Positions 16,120 through 24,862 of a DNA stretch of 64,000 nucleotides are shown here, piece by piece. The notes under the pieces are model-generated. The model was not told where the DNA came from. It searched no databases and worked only from the letters and a program-made list of their open reading frames with translations. Positions within the stretch are counted from its first letter, which is position 1. Each line of letters opens with the position of its first letter. Source of the stretch: CAWDMN01 sp963803155. Lineage in GTDB: Bacteria; Acidobacteriota; Terriglobia; Versatilivoradales; Versatilivoraceae. The stretch is taken from the NCBI GenBank assembly GCA_963803155.1, contig CAWDMN010000074.1:1-64000 (forward strand), written 5' to 3'. The translations under genes were made by a program, and so were the position numbers.

Positions 16120-17538
16120 GTGAGTTCTCCAATTACACTCAGTGGGTTTAATAATATTGATTTCCAGTCAGTAATCAATATTATGATGCAACAAGCAAAG
16201 CAGCCCCTCAATGCGCTTCAAACCCAATTGTCCGCTGCACAAAATAAACTCACGGCTTACGACACTTTTGACACTCAATTGAGCAGTGTCCAATCGGCTT
16301 TCGATGATCTGCAATCCGATTCTTCATACGGAAGCTTGCAGGTCGCGACGTCCGATTCGTCTGCTTTGACCGCATCAGTGGCCTCCTCGGCAGTCAGAGG
16401 GACATTCAATATCAATGTTACTTCACTAGCCCGCCCCCAGGTAACGGCTAGCGGCGCCAATCAATTCAGCGATATCAATGCGAATATTTTCGAGGCAGGA
16501 AAATTTGCAGTCACACAAAATGGAGTGACGACAACTATTGATTTGATGGCGGGAACTTATACAACAGCCTCGGATGGATCTTCTAATCCTATTGACATGG
16601 GTCTGGGAAGCATTACATCGCTCACGAAATTACGTGATGCCATTAACGTCAGTCAAAGCGGTGTTTCCGCATCCATCATCAATGACGGCTCCAGCACCCC
16701 TTTCCGGTTGGTTTTGAGCAGCAAAACTCCTGGAATCGCCAATGCCTTTACGGTCGACGATCAGACCAGTTCCAGCGGAAATGCCGCCGGAGCGGTCCTA
16801 AATTTGTCAACCGATCCTACGGAAGGTGTCGCCAAGAATACCGTATTTACTTATAACGGCATTCAAATTCAAAGTACTTCTACAACTGTGAGCGATGTCA
16901 TTCCTGGAATGACCATAAATGTTTTGAAGGAAGGGAAAACTACAGTAACTGTATCAGATGATCCATCGGTCTTAAAATCTAAGATTACAGCGGCTGTCAA
17001 CGCTTTAAACTCTTTCAACGATTATGCTCAATCCCAGCTCCGTATGCCTACCGGTTCCAGCGTACAGCCGGTTCTGTACAATGATTTAACGCTAAGGACA
17101 GCCAACCGGCAGCTGAAAGATGTTTTTCTCGCCAATTATATTAGCTCCGGCAGCACTATAAAGAATGTCTCTGACATAGGGATACAGTATGACCGGAATG
17201 GAAAGTTGACCATCGATTCCACTAAACTTGAAGATGCCATTTCTAACCATGCCAGTGATGTTCAAAAATTCTTTTCGAACGCAACCAATGGATTGAGCAA
17301 GGTTGCAAGCAACATGGTAGCAAGTTATACAAAGTCAGGCGGGATAATCGAGTTTAGCCACGATAGACTTCAAGATAGCATCGACAATATGAACGCCCGA
17401 ATTTCCGCCATGCAGGAGCAACTGAATATTCAACAACAAAGTCTCACAGCTCAGTTCACGGCGGCGGATCAAGCCATCAGCCAGCTTAACAATCAAGCAA
17501 GTTCAATATCCAGCCTAAGCAGTATGACCTGGAGTTGA
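16120..17538 (+). CDS. fliD: Flagellar hook-associated protein 2 (filament cap)
   Basis: 472 residues with GTG start and GGGAGG ribosome site 6 bases upstream. The N-terminus (ITLSGFNNIDFQSVINIMM and the following QAKQPLNALQTQLSAAQNKL) is the FliD_N region. The centre shows SGVSASIINDG and LVLSSKTPG, typical of FliD. The C-terminus (DRLQDSIDNMNARISAMQEQ and a Gln-rich coiled coil) is FliD_C. FliD caps the growing filament and chaperones flagellin insertion outside the cell. It is followed by fliS after 27 bases in the standard fliD-fliS order. Confidence 0.97.
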   Translation: MSSPITLSGFNNIDFQSVINIMMQQAKQPLNALQTQLSAAQNKLTAYDTFDTQLSSVQSAFDDLQSDSSYGSLQVATSDSSALTASVASSAVRGTFNINVTSLARPQVTASGANQFSDINANIFEAGKFAVTQNGVTTTIDLMAGTYTTASDGSSNPIDMGLGSITSLTKLRDAINVSQSGVSASIINDGSSTPFRLVLSSKTPGIANAFTVDDQTSSSGNAAGAVLNLSTDPTEGVAKNTVFTYNGIQIQSTSTTVSDVIPGMTINVLKEGKTTVTVSDDPSVLKSKITAAVNALNSFNDYAQSQLRMPTGSSVQPVLYNDLTLRTANRQLKDVFLANYISSGSTIKNVSDIGIQYDRNGKLTIDSTKLEDAISNHASDVQKFFSNATNGLSKVASNMVASYTKSGGIIEFSHDRLQDSIDNMNARISAMQEQLNIQQQSLTAQFTAADQAISQLNNQASSISSLSSMTWS

Positions 17539-17565
17539 TGCGAGAATATTGGAAAGGACTTGTCC

Positions 17566-18006
17566 ATGGGGTATTCATCACCCAGTAGTATTTATCAGCA
17601 GATAGAAATAAGCTCTTCGAATAAATTCCAACTTGTTTCAATGCTCTATGATGGCGCCGTCAGATTTATCAGTGTAGCCAAGGGCGCAATTGAGAACCGC
17701 GATCTGGTTGGAAAAGCTCAAAATTTGGATCGCGCTTTGGCTATTATTGGTGAGCTTCAAAATACTCTGAATGTGGAGGAAGGCGGCGAGATTGCCCATC
17801 AGCTAGATCGGCTTTATACCTACATGATCGAGCGAGTATTAGAGGCTAGCGCCAAACTGGATGTGCAACCTCTGACGGAGGTAATCAAGTTGCTGCGAAT
17901 CCTGAATTCAGCCTGGGTTGAAGTGGCTCGAAAGAATTCTGAAAATCCTGCTGTGGCTCCGACATTGAAATCGACGTTGAATGAACAAAAGCCGGCTTTC
18001 AAATGA
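17566..18006 (+). CDS. fliS: Flagellin export chaperone FliS
   Basis: About 146 residues, helical. Recognisable FliS features are SSIYQQIEISSSNKFQLVSM, LYDGAVRFISVAKGAI and the C-terminal YTYMIERVLEASAKLD segment. FliS binds the C-terminus of flagellin in the cytoplasm and prevents early polymerisation. In Firmicutes FliS also competes for FliW-linked control of CsrA, relevant to the flagellin leader here. I use ATG 17566, which has GGAAAGGA 7 bases upstream; a TTG at 17560 is too close to that site. Confidence 0.95.
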   Translation: MGYSSPSSIYQQIEISSSNKFQLVSMLYDGAVRFISVAKGAIENRDLVGKAQNLDRALAIIGELQNTLNVEEGGEIAHQLDRLYTYMIERVLEASAKLDVQPLTEVIKLLRILNSAWVEVARKNSENPAVAPTLKSTLNEQKPAFK

Positions 18007-18061
18007 GCCGCGGCTAACGATGGGACTTTACGGCTGATTTATTTCGTCCCATAGATCATCT

Positions 18062-18108
18062 AAGCCATGGTACTCTTTCGCTTGAAAGAGGATATCATGG
18101 CTTTTTTT
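18062..18108 (+). terminator. Terminator or attenuator between fliS and chaperone gene
   Basis: AAGCCATG pairs with CATGGCTT, and inside it CTCTTTC pairs with GAAAGAG around a GCTT loop; seven T residues follow. It ends only 4 bases before the GGAGGA ribosome site of the next gene, so that gene depends on read-through or on a start inside this short gap. Confidence 0.9.
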
Positions 18109-18121
18109 ATTTGGAGGATTA

Positions 18122-18571
18122 ATGCCTGAAGATATAGTCTCCAAGGTCATGTCGGAATGCGGTGATGAATTGAAGCTCTTACGACAACTCCACATTTTGG
18201 CCCAGACAGAGACCTTAAATATTGAAAGCCAGGACTGGGAACAACTTCACCAAATTGTGGAAGACAAGAAAAGATTGGTTTTGGATATTTCAAAGGTGGA
18301 ACAACGAATCGTGGGTATGGGTGTGGCGGATCTCCTGATTCGGCAGTTGTGCTCACGGGAGCAAAGGGAACTGCTGATGAAGTTAAGGGAAGACTTGGCC
18401 GGCATGTTGGAGAAAATCGACCGGGTTGAAAAACGCAATCTGACTCTTTTGGAAGGAATCAAAGCTGAGTCAATTCGAGCTTCCCGGCAAATCCAACAAT
18501 ATCAGCAGGCTCTTCAATCCTATCTCTCTACCAATAGTCAGATTCCGAAAATTTCAAAGTTGGCGGAATGA
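18122..18571 (+). CDS. FlgN/FliT-like flagellar chaperone (tentative)
   Basis: A 149-residue, almost entirely helical coiled-coil protein with no signal or membrane segment. It starts at ATG after GGAGGA. The heptad-rich pattern (LKLLRQLHILAQTETLN, IVEDKKRLVLDISKVEQR, LREDLAGMLEKIDRVEKRN) and its position right after fliS fit the FlgN or FliT families, small chaperones for hook-associated proteins or FliD. These families are too divergent to settle by eye, so the name is by size, fold pattern and context. Confidence 0.7.
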   Translation: MPEDIVSKVMSECGDELKLLRQLHILAQTETLNIESQDWEQLHQIVEDKKRLVLDISKVEQRIVGMGVADLLIRQLCSREQRELLMKLREDLAGMLEKIDRVEKRNLTLLEGIKAESIRASRQIQQYQQALQSYLSTNSQIPKISKLAE

Positions 18572-18662
18572 AAATCCTCACATTTGGGCCGGATTGCCGA
18601 GTGTGATTATTGGAAGTTCCCGTTCTTTTTTGATTCCTCAATTTCAACAACTTGAGGTCTCC

Positions 18663-20258
18663 ATGAAACGGTTTGGCACAATATTTCCATTCCTCGAACA
18701 AGGTTCCGCGTCGTTACGCATGGGCCGGTTAGTAGCGAATCATGATTTTGTCAAGGCCCTGTTGGCGCGGGAAAGCTTTGATGAGTACGTCTTCAGCAAT
18801 CCTTCCGTGAATAATCTAAAAGCATTCAAGCAAGAGACGGAAAATTGGGGCTTGAGTCATGCGCAATTATCGAAGATTCGTTATGTGCCCTATGCCTCGT
18901 TGATATCGACAATTCAGCAATACCCTTTTCATGTTTTTCATCTGGGTGGATGGGGCTATTTTATGCCGGGGCTGCATTTTCTTCGGAATCGGTATGCATG
19001 TAATCCCTGGCCGATCACAGGAGTCATTCACTCATTAAATGGTCGAAATGCAATCGATCAGGCCGTTCGCCTTTGCCATGCACAGATGGCGCCCTATGAC
19101 GATATTTTCTGCACCAGCCGCGATGGCCGGCTGGCGATGGAGAGTCTTCTGCGGGCGGCATCGGAAATTGTTGGAGCATCTTACCTTGGCCATTTAGACC
19201 TGATCCCCCTTGGTGTCAATGATGATTTGCCCGAAGCAAGAGGGGACAGGGTAAAAATTCGAAGTGCCATGAAGATTCCAGAATCGGCAATTGTCTTGCT
19301 GATGATGGGTCGCATCACACCATATCTCAAAATGGATCCCTTGCCTTTCCTGATTCAATTTGCCCATCAAATCCTGCCAAACTCGAAAGTTCCTGTTTAT
19401 TTGATTATTGCGGGAGGCGCTGAGAGCAGGGATCTGCAGCTTCTCATGAAGCAGGTGGAAGATTGTGGTATCTCGGAATTTGTTAAAGTGAGGGGGAATT
19501 TTCGTCAGGAATTAAAGGCTGATCTTTTATCTGCCGCGGATATCTTTTTGGCGCTTTCTGATAACACGCAAGAAACCTTCGGCCTTGGCATTCTCGAAGC
19601 ATATAGCGCTGGATTGCCCGTGGTGGCCTCTAGATTTGACGGATTCAAAGACCTGGTCCGAGATGGAATTGATGGATTCCTGATCGATACCTATGGCTCC
19701 TCTCTCAACCCAATGGCCGATTTGTATGATTTACTGGATCCCAATGTTGGCCAATTATTTCAATCACAGAGTGTTGCAGTCGACATGGGGCAACTTCTTG
19801 AGAGGATCAATTTGCTGATCGAAAATGTGGAATTACGGAAGACTATGGGAGAGATCGGAAAAAGCAAAGTCGTGAGAGAATTCCTCTGGAGCCGAATAAC
19901 CCGGAAATATGATGATCGTTGGGATAGACTCGCACAAGAAGCAGCTGCCTCGGGTTTGTCGGACAAAAAATGTAATCCTTACAATTTCGATCAATTCCGC
20001 ATCTTTGGCCACTATGCGACAAAAACCCTTCAACTGGATGATAGAGTGGAGAAGATGTCGATGGAGTCTCTGCTAGCTCCGCATGAAGAAATTGAGGGTC
20101 TGGTGGACCGAAATATCGTCGAGAAAATTTGGAGCGTAGCTGCCGATCGGACTAGTATCAAAGAATTAATCGACAAAACTAGCTTGCCCCACGATCAAGC
20201 ATGGTTTGCCATTACCTGGATGATTAAATATGGCCTTTTCAAAGTGGCGCCTGAATAA
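18663..20258 (+). CDS. GT4 glycosyltransferase with C-terminal winged-helix-like tail
   Basis: A GT-B fold enzyme. Its donor-binding half shows LLMMGRITPYLKMDPL, FVKVRGNF, LLSAADIFLALSDNTQETFG and the EAYSAGLPVVASRFDG motif of GT4. I start it at ATG 18663 (GAGGT just upstream, 531 residues); the frame extends to TTG 18594 or GTG 18603. After the GT domain the last 65 residues (TSIKELIDKTSLPHDQAWF, ITWMIKYGLFKVAPE) read like a small winged-helix domain, unusual for a glycosyltransferase. It follows the flagellar chaperone gene by 90 bases and is probably the last gene of the flagellar unit, perhaps modifying flagellin. Confidence 0.88.
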   Translation: MKRFGTIFPFLEQGSASLRMGRLVANHDFVKALLARESFDEYVFSNPSVNNLKAFKQETENWGLSHAQLSKIRYVPYASLISTIQQYPFHVFHLGGWGYFMPGLHFLRNRYACNPWPITGVIHSLNGRNAIDQAVRLCHAQMAPYDDIFCTSRDGRLAMESLLRAASEIVGASYLGHLDLIPLGVNDDLPEARGDRVKIRSAMKIPESAIVLLMMGRITPYLKMDPLPFLIQFAHQILPNSKVPVYLIIAGGAESRDLQLLMKQVEDCGISEFVKVRGNFRQELKADLLSAADIFLALSDNTQETFGLGILEAYSAGLPVVASRFDGFKDLVRDGIDGFLIDTYGSSLNPMADLYDLLDPNVGQLFQSQSVAVDMGQLLERINLLIENVELRKTMGEIGKSKVVREFLWSRITRKYDDRWDRLAQEAAASGLSDKKCNPYNFDQFRIFGHYATKTLQLDDRVEKMSMESLLAPHEEIEGLVDRNIVEKIWSVAADRTSIKELIDKTSLPHDQAWFAITWMIKYGLFKVAPE

Positions 20259-20569
20259 GAGCCGATTCAAGGTAAGTATGGTTCTTGATTCTTGAATTTT
20301 GAGATTGCTCATGGACTATTCTGCGTCCCGGCACCTCGCGCCCTCCATTTGATGTTGACGATGTTTTGACTTTATTTCTGAAAAATCTCGACCGAGTCCC
20401 ATCGTCCGCCAAAATCCCGCGTCGTATTGATGCACAAAATCCCGCTTGAAACCTCTTCGACAATTCTTGCCCCATTGTTTTCTCTATGCGATGATGACAT
20501 TCCTGGTGCGGTATTGGATTTTCTCGGCTAGGGATTGTCTTTTCCCATCAAGGCTTCGGAGATTCACTT
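20259..20569. other. Intergenic, no gene seen
   Basis: About 310 bases between a glycosyltransferase and a transporter gene. I see no convincing coding frame, terminator or promoter. Confidence 0.5.
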
Positions 20570-21472
20570 TTGGAAAAACATCACTTTCGCGCTGAGCTCA
20601 TCCTGCTTCTGTGCACTCTCATTTGGGGTGCCACGTTTTTGATCGTCAAAAATGGCCTTCAAGATGTCTCTCCTATGCTTTTGGTGGCCATCCGGTTTGG
20701 TGCAGCGTCGCTGATTTTTTTTCCGTTCAGTGTTCGGACTTTAGTTCAACTCAGACAACCGACAGTGATCCGTGGCTGTGTTTTGGGAATACTGCTTTTT
20801 GGAGGATTTGCCACTCAAACCATTGGATTGCGGTACACCACTGCGTCAAAATCCGGCTTTATCACTGGACTTCTGGTCCTCTTTACGCCTGTTTTTCAGC
20901 TTATTTTAGAGCGACGACACCCCAAATGGGGGAATTTAGCTGGTGTCGGGATAGTCGTCGCCGGGCTCTATTTTCTGACAGCGCCGGGGGGAGGAGGATT
21001 TAATCGGGGTGATATATTTACTTTGGCCTGTGCGATTATCTTCGCCATCTACATTGTATGTTTGGATATTTTCAGCAAGGAATGTAATGTCTCCCAATTA
21101 ACTTTTCTCCAAATGGTTGTGACTGTCGGATTAGCCCTTGTTAGCTCTTTTTCTTTTGAAGAGCGGCATTTCGCGCTCACTCCAGGATTACTGGCCGCTC
21201 TGGCCTATCTTTCGGTTTTTGCCACCGTCATCACGCTGTATCTTCAGACCCGTTTTCAGAAGCTGACGACTCCGACTCGGGCTGCTATAATTTTCACGCT
21301 GGAACCCGTTTTCTCGGCTATCATTGCATATTATTTTGGCAACGAGCGGATTGGGTGGCTGGGATTTGTAGGCGGGAGCCTCATTATTGCTGGATTATTA
21401 ATATCGGAATTGTCGGATGCGTTGACGGAACTGTTTCCGGGAAGAAGGTTCTCCCAGAACATTTCCAATTGA
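20570..21472 (+). CDS. EamA-family (DMT) transporter
   Basis: 300 residues with about ten hydrophobic segments and an internal duplication, the layout of drug/metabolite transporters. Motifs include LLLCTLIWGATFLIVKNGL in the first helix and ATVITLYLQTRFQKLTTPTRAA followed by LEPVFSAIIAYYF in the second EamA repeat. It is an inner-membrane protein; the substrate cannot be predicted. The start appears to be TTG 20570 with GGAG 8 bases upstream. It is followed by the acylphosphatase gene on the same strand. Confidence 0.93.
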   Translation: MEKHHFRAELILLLCTLIWGATFLIVKNGLQDVSPMLLVAIRFGAASLIFFPFSVRTLVQLRQPTVIRGCVLGILLFGGFATQTIGLRYTTASKSGFITGLLVLFTPVFQLILERRHPKWGNLAGVGIVVAGLYFLTAPGGGGFNRGDIFTLACAIIFAIYIVCLDIFSKECNVSQLTFLQMVVTVGLALVSSFSFEERHFALTPGLLAALAYLSVFATVITLYLQTRFQKLTTPTRAAIIFTLEPVFSAIIAYYFGNERIGWLGFVGGSLIIAGLLISELSDALTELFPGRRFSQNISN

Positions 21473-21552
21473 TGGAGTTGTTTCGACGGATTCGGGATGA
21501 TCAGCTAAAGCCCTGTTCCAGCGGCAGTCCCGACGGGATTTAGGACGAAAAA

Positions 21553-21825
21553 ATGAATGCGGTGGTCACCATTATTGTCAGTGGGTTGGTGCAGGGAGTT
21601 GGCTTCCGGTTTTTTGTCCATCGGAAGGCCTCCGCTTTAGGCGTGAATGGGTGGGTGAGGAATCTTTATAATGGGGATGTTGAAATTGAAGCTGAAGGGG
21701 AAAAGCTCGTTCTTGAGCACTTCATCGCGGAAGTCAAAGCAGGGCCGCGTGCCGCCTGGGTAAAGGATTTAAGGCTCGATTGGCGGGAAGAACGAGAAAA
21801 ATACACTGGATTTGAAATCAGGTGA
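21553..21825 (+). CDS. acyP: Acylphosphatase
   Basis: A 90-residue cytoplasmic enzyme that hydrolyses carboxyl-phosphate bonds. The phosphate-binding loop VQGVGFRFF with its catalytic Arg and the NGWVRNLYNGDVE segment with the catalytic Asn are both intact. Length matches the family. It ends 3 bases before ispF, so the two genes are co-transcribed and probably translationally coupled; no functional link between them is known to me. Confidence 0.96.
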   Translation: MNAVVTIIVSGLVQGVGFRFFVHRKASALGVNGWVRNLYNGDVEIEAEGEKLVLEHFIAEVKAGPRAAWVKDLRLDWREEREKYTGFEIR

Positions 21826-21828
21826 GAT

Positions 21829-22305
21829 ATGATTCGTACAGGTATTGGCTATGATGTTCACCAGATGATGAATGGGCGAAAATTAATCTTGGGCGGTATC
21901 GAAGTGCCCTCAGAGTCAGGTCTTCTGGGGCATTCCGACGCAGATGTTATGGTTCATGCGATTTGTGATGCTTTGTTGGGCGCCGCGGCTTTGGGAGACA
22001 TTGGCTTTCACTTCCCAGACACGGATCCTCGTTTCGCTGGTGCTTCCAGTCTGATATTCCTGGAAGCGGTTCGAAAATTGTTGGAAGAACGCGGATATAA
22101 AATAATCAATGTGGATTCTTCGTTGATTCTTGAACGCCCTAAAATAGCAAAATATATCCCGCAAATGCGCGAGAAAATCGCTGATGCTCTCCAAATATCC
22201 CTGAATCAAGTATCTGTTAAGGCGACGACACATGAACAGCTTGGCGCCTTTGGCCGCGAGGAAGGAGCGGCTGCCATGGCCGTGGCGACCTTGGATTCGC
22301 AATAG
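21829..22305 (+). CDS. ispF: 2-C-methyl-D-erythritol 2,4-cyclodiphosphate synthase
   Basis: A 158-residue enzyme of the non-mevalonate isoprenoid pathway, cyclising CDP-methylerythritol 2-phosphate. Signature parts: GIGYDVHQ (metal-binding Asp and His), GHSDADVMVHAICDALLGAA, DIGFHFPDTDP and the C-terminal VKATTHEQLGAFGREEG. The length is normal for the trimeric enzyme. It implies that the organism makes isoprenoids by the MEP route. Confidence 0.98.
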   Translation: MIRTGIGYDVHQMMNGRKLILGGIEVPSESGLLGHSDADVMVHAICDALLGAAALGDIGFHFPDTDPRFAGASSLIFLEAVRKLLEERGYKIINVDSSLILERPKIAKYIPQMREKIADALQISLNQVSVKATTHEQLGAFGREEGAAAMAVATLDSQ

Positions 22306-22682
22306 AATCCATCCCAATATCACTTACATGGAATACAGCAGGATGAATTGTTCGGCGAATCTGAATGTGACATTTTGAGCCCGGGCAGCGATGTTCCGGA
22401 TGCCTCTCGGATGTGCCGTCCTCCGTGAACCATAACGTCCCATAGCGGAATCTCCATGGATTTGGAATCGTCCAATACTCATTTAGGCTTTATGTTTCTT
22501 GAATTGATCGCTAGGCGGAGGAAATCCGATTAGCTGCTGGTATCAGAAAAAGGTGTAGTGGCCAGGATTGTTTGGTGCGCTTCCGTGGGATCGGGCAGAA
22601 CCAAGGCTCTTTTCGCGGAGGACGCCAAAAAGCAAAATGATTAATTTTGACGAAAAGCCGGCGGGGGGACCCATCAAGATTC
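22306..22682. other. Intergenic, no gene seen
   Basis: About 375 bases between ispF and the ABC transporter ATPase gene. No convincing coding frame. An in-frame TTG at 22647 could extend the ABC protein by 12 residues but lacks support. Confidence 0.5.
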
Positions 22683-23681
22683 ATGCCACTCATCGAAGTC
22701 GACCATCTTACCAAAATATTCAGAACCTATGATCGCAAGGAAGGAGTCTGGGGAAGTTTCCAAAATCTATTCTCGCGTGAGTACCGCTTTGTGCGGGCCG
22801 TGGATGGAATTTCCTTTGCCATCGGGCAGGGTGAAATGGTGGGCTACATTGGAGCCAATGGAGCAGGGAAATCCACTACGATCAAAATGCTCACGGGAAT
22901 TCTCGTGCCCACCTCCGGAGCTATCAGGGCCGCCGGATGTGTCCCTTTTCGCGATCGGAACCGTTATACCCGCCAAATCGGAGTGGTTTTTGGACAGCGA
23001 ACCCAGCTCTGGTGGGATATTGCGGTCATCGAATCTTTCCGCCTGCTTCAGAAGATTTATGCCATCCCGGAAAGCGATTTTAAGACGCGGCTTGAGCTAT
23101 TTGATCAAGTTTTGAATTTGAAACCGTTGCTGCATGTCCCCGTGAGGAAACTGAGCCTGGGACAGCGAATGCGATGTGATCTCGGCGCCGCTCTTCTGCA
23201 CAATCCTTCCATCTTGTTTTTGGATGAGCCCACCATCGGTCTGGACGTTGTGGGAAAGGAAAATATCCGGCAATTTCTTCGACGGATCAATCAGGAGTTT
23301 AAGATCACGATTCTTTTGACCACGCATGATCTTTCGGATATTGAGGAGCTTTGCCGACGGATCGTCATCATTGACAAAGGACGGATCCTTTTTGACGGGG
23401 CATTGGATGAATTGCGACAGCGGCTGGCTTTTCGCTCGCAAATTCTCTTCGAGCTTAAGGAACCGCGCAAAGTGGATTCAGCTGTCTTTTCCGTGTTCGC
23501 CGACATTGAGTTCCAACAACTTGACTCAAACAAAGGGCGAGTGGTCTTTGACCGACGGGAGACTTCTTCGGCCGATTTACTTAAAGTCCTGGTGAATTCT
23601 CTGCCATTGCGAGATATTTCATTGGAAGATACCACGATCGAGGAGATCGTCCGTGAAATATATAGCAAAGGCGGCCTGTAG
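22683..23681 (+). CDS. ABC-2 exporter ATP-binding protein
   Basis: 332 residues from ATG 22683 (MPLIEVDHLTKIF). Walker A is GANGAGKST, the signature is LSLGQRMR, Walker B is ILFLDEPTIGLD and the H-loop is TTHD, all intact. The insert KEGVWGSFQNLFSREY after the first strand, and the C-terminal extension after the ATPase core, are typical of DrrA-like ATPases that work with PF06182-type permeases. Two such permeases follow on the same strand, so this is the energising subunit of an inner-membrane exporter of unknown substrate. Confidence 0.95.
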   Translation: MPLIEVDHLTKIFRTYDRKEGVWGSFQNLFSREYRFVRAVDGISFAIGQGEMVGYIGANGAGKSTTIKMLTGILVPTSGAIRAAGCVPFRDRNRYTRQIGVVFGQRTQLWWDIAVIESFRLLQKIYAIPESDFKTRLELFDQVLNLKPLLHVPVRKLSLGQRMRCDLGAALLHNPSILFLDEPTIGLDVVGKENIRQFLRRINQEFKITILLTTHDLSDIEELCRRIVIIDKGRILFDGALDELRQRLAFRSQILFELKEPRKVDSAVFSVFADIEFQQLDSNKGRVVFDRRETSSADLLKVLVNSLPLRDISLEDTTIEEIVREIYSKGGL

Positions 23682-23729
23682 ACTTAAGCCAGACTCTTAA
23701 AGTGTCGGCATGGGCTGAGCGTTTTTTTC

Positions 23730-23776
23730 CTACAGTCTCAGATAGATTCATTCGCGAATTTTGTCTATGGCTGTAG
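23730..23776. repeat. Nested palindrome in ABC operon gap
   Basis: CTACAG (23730-23735) pairs with CTGTAG (23771-23776). Inside it ATAGA pairs with TCTAT, and the centre is the perfect palindrome ATTCGCGAAT (23750-23759). It lies between the ATPase and first permease genes, 43 bases before the latter. It could be a processing or attenuation hairpin; no T-run follows. Confidence 0.6.
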
Positions 23777-23819
23777 TCTGCATTTGCGAAGGCTTTGCTT
23801 TTAACTCGAAAATACCACA

Positions 23820-24671
23820 ATGATTGTTCCGGCGCTAAAGTCCACCAATCGTGAAATGTTCCGCATCGGAATTGACAAGATCTGGCCTTACCTTGCGATG
23901 GGACGCGTGGCATTTCTCCAGATACTCGCTTATCGTTTGAGATATTTCACGGGGATCATTACCTACCTGGTAAATGTGACAGTTTATTACTTTATTTGGA
24001 AAGCATTGTATCACCAGGGAGGGGAAATCCAGGGATTTCGCTTTGGGCAGATGATTACCTATGTCGCCGTCGGCTGGATCATCCGAACTTTTTATTTCAA
24101 TAACATTGATCGTGAAATGGCGAACGACATACAAAATGGCTACATTGCTTCTAAATTGAGCCGCCCCATCAATTATCAGTGGATGCAGATTTCCCAGGCA
24201 GCTGGAGAGTCATTTTTTAGGATTCTATTTTTTACCATTCCTACCGGGATGGTGATCGTGTTCATTTACCCCGTGGAAATGCCCGCTTCCATTGGTCAAT
24301 TCTTTTTCTTTTTAATTTCCATGCTATTGGCGTTCTTTATTTTTGCGGCCTTTAATTTCCTTGTGGGAACCTGCGGAATTTATCTGCAATCCATTTTGGG
24401 TCTTATCCGCGCCAAATACTTCTTGGTTGAGATCCTTTCGGGTCTAATCATTCCCATCAGTTTTTTCCCGGCATGGGTGAGGAGCATCTCAAGTTGTCTT
24501 CCCTTTCAACACATTAGCTTTTCACCATTGATGATTTACATGGGAAAAGTAAGCGGTAGACAGTTGGCTGAGACACTGATCATCGAAGTTGCCTGGTGTG
24601 TTGTTTTACTGTTCTTGGGGCACGTATTTTGGAGAAAGGCAGCCAACAAACTGGTCGTCCAGGGCGGGTGA
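23820..24671 (+). CDS. ABC-2 family permease, first
   Basis: A 283-residue inner-membrane protein with about six hydrophobic segments (for example LRYFTGIITYLVNVTVYYF and FFFLISMLLAFFIFAAFNFL). The pattern FRFGQMITYVAVGWIIRTF followed by ANDIQNGYIASKLSRPI is typical of the PF06182 ABC-2 permeases, which come as two dissimilar subunits with one ATPase. No catalytic residues are expected. The substrate is unknown. Confidence 0.9.
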   Translation: MIVPALKSTNREMFRIGIDKIWPYLAMGRVAFLQILAYRLRYFTGIITYLVNVTVYYFIWKALYHQGGEIQGFRFGQMITYVAVGWIIRTFYFNNIDREMANDIQNGYIASKLSRPINYQWMQISQAAGESFFRILFFTIPTGMVIVFIYPVEMPASIGQFFFFLISMLLAFFIFAAFNFLVGTCGIYLQSILGLIRAKYFLVEILSGLIIPISFFPAWVRSISSCLPFQHISFSPLMIYMGKVSGRQLAETLIIEVAWCVVLLFLGHVFWRKAANKLVVQGG

Positions 24672-24680
24672 TGGGAAAGA

Positions 24681-24735
24681 TGAAGGATGAAGGATGAAGG
24701 AAGAGGGAAGAGGGAAGAGGGAAGAGGGAAGAGGA
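24681..24735. repeat. Seven-base tandem repeat (GGATGAA then GGAAGAG)
   Basis: Three heptamers of the ATGAAGG type pass directly into about five copies of GGAAGAG, ending near 24735. It lies in the 191-base gap between the two permease genes and just past the stop of the first. Such short-period arrays are prone to length change. Confidence 0.9.
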
Positions 24736-24862
24736 TCAAGGATAAACACCGAACGCCGGAGGATGCGGGACGAAGCCTAAATCATGCAGTTTTGTCTCTT
24801 GGGCAGATGGAAGGATAATCCAAACACATAATTCCGAGTCGGATTTTTTTTTACGGGGTTTC

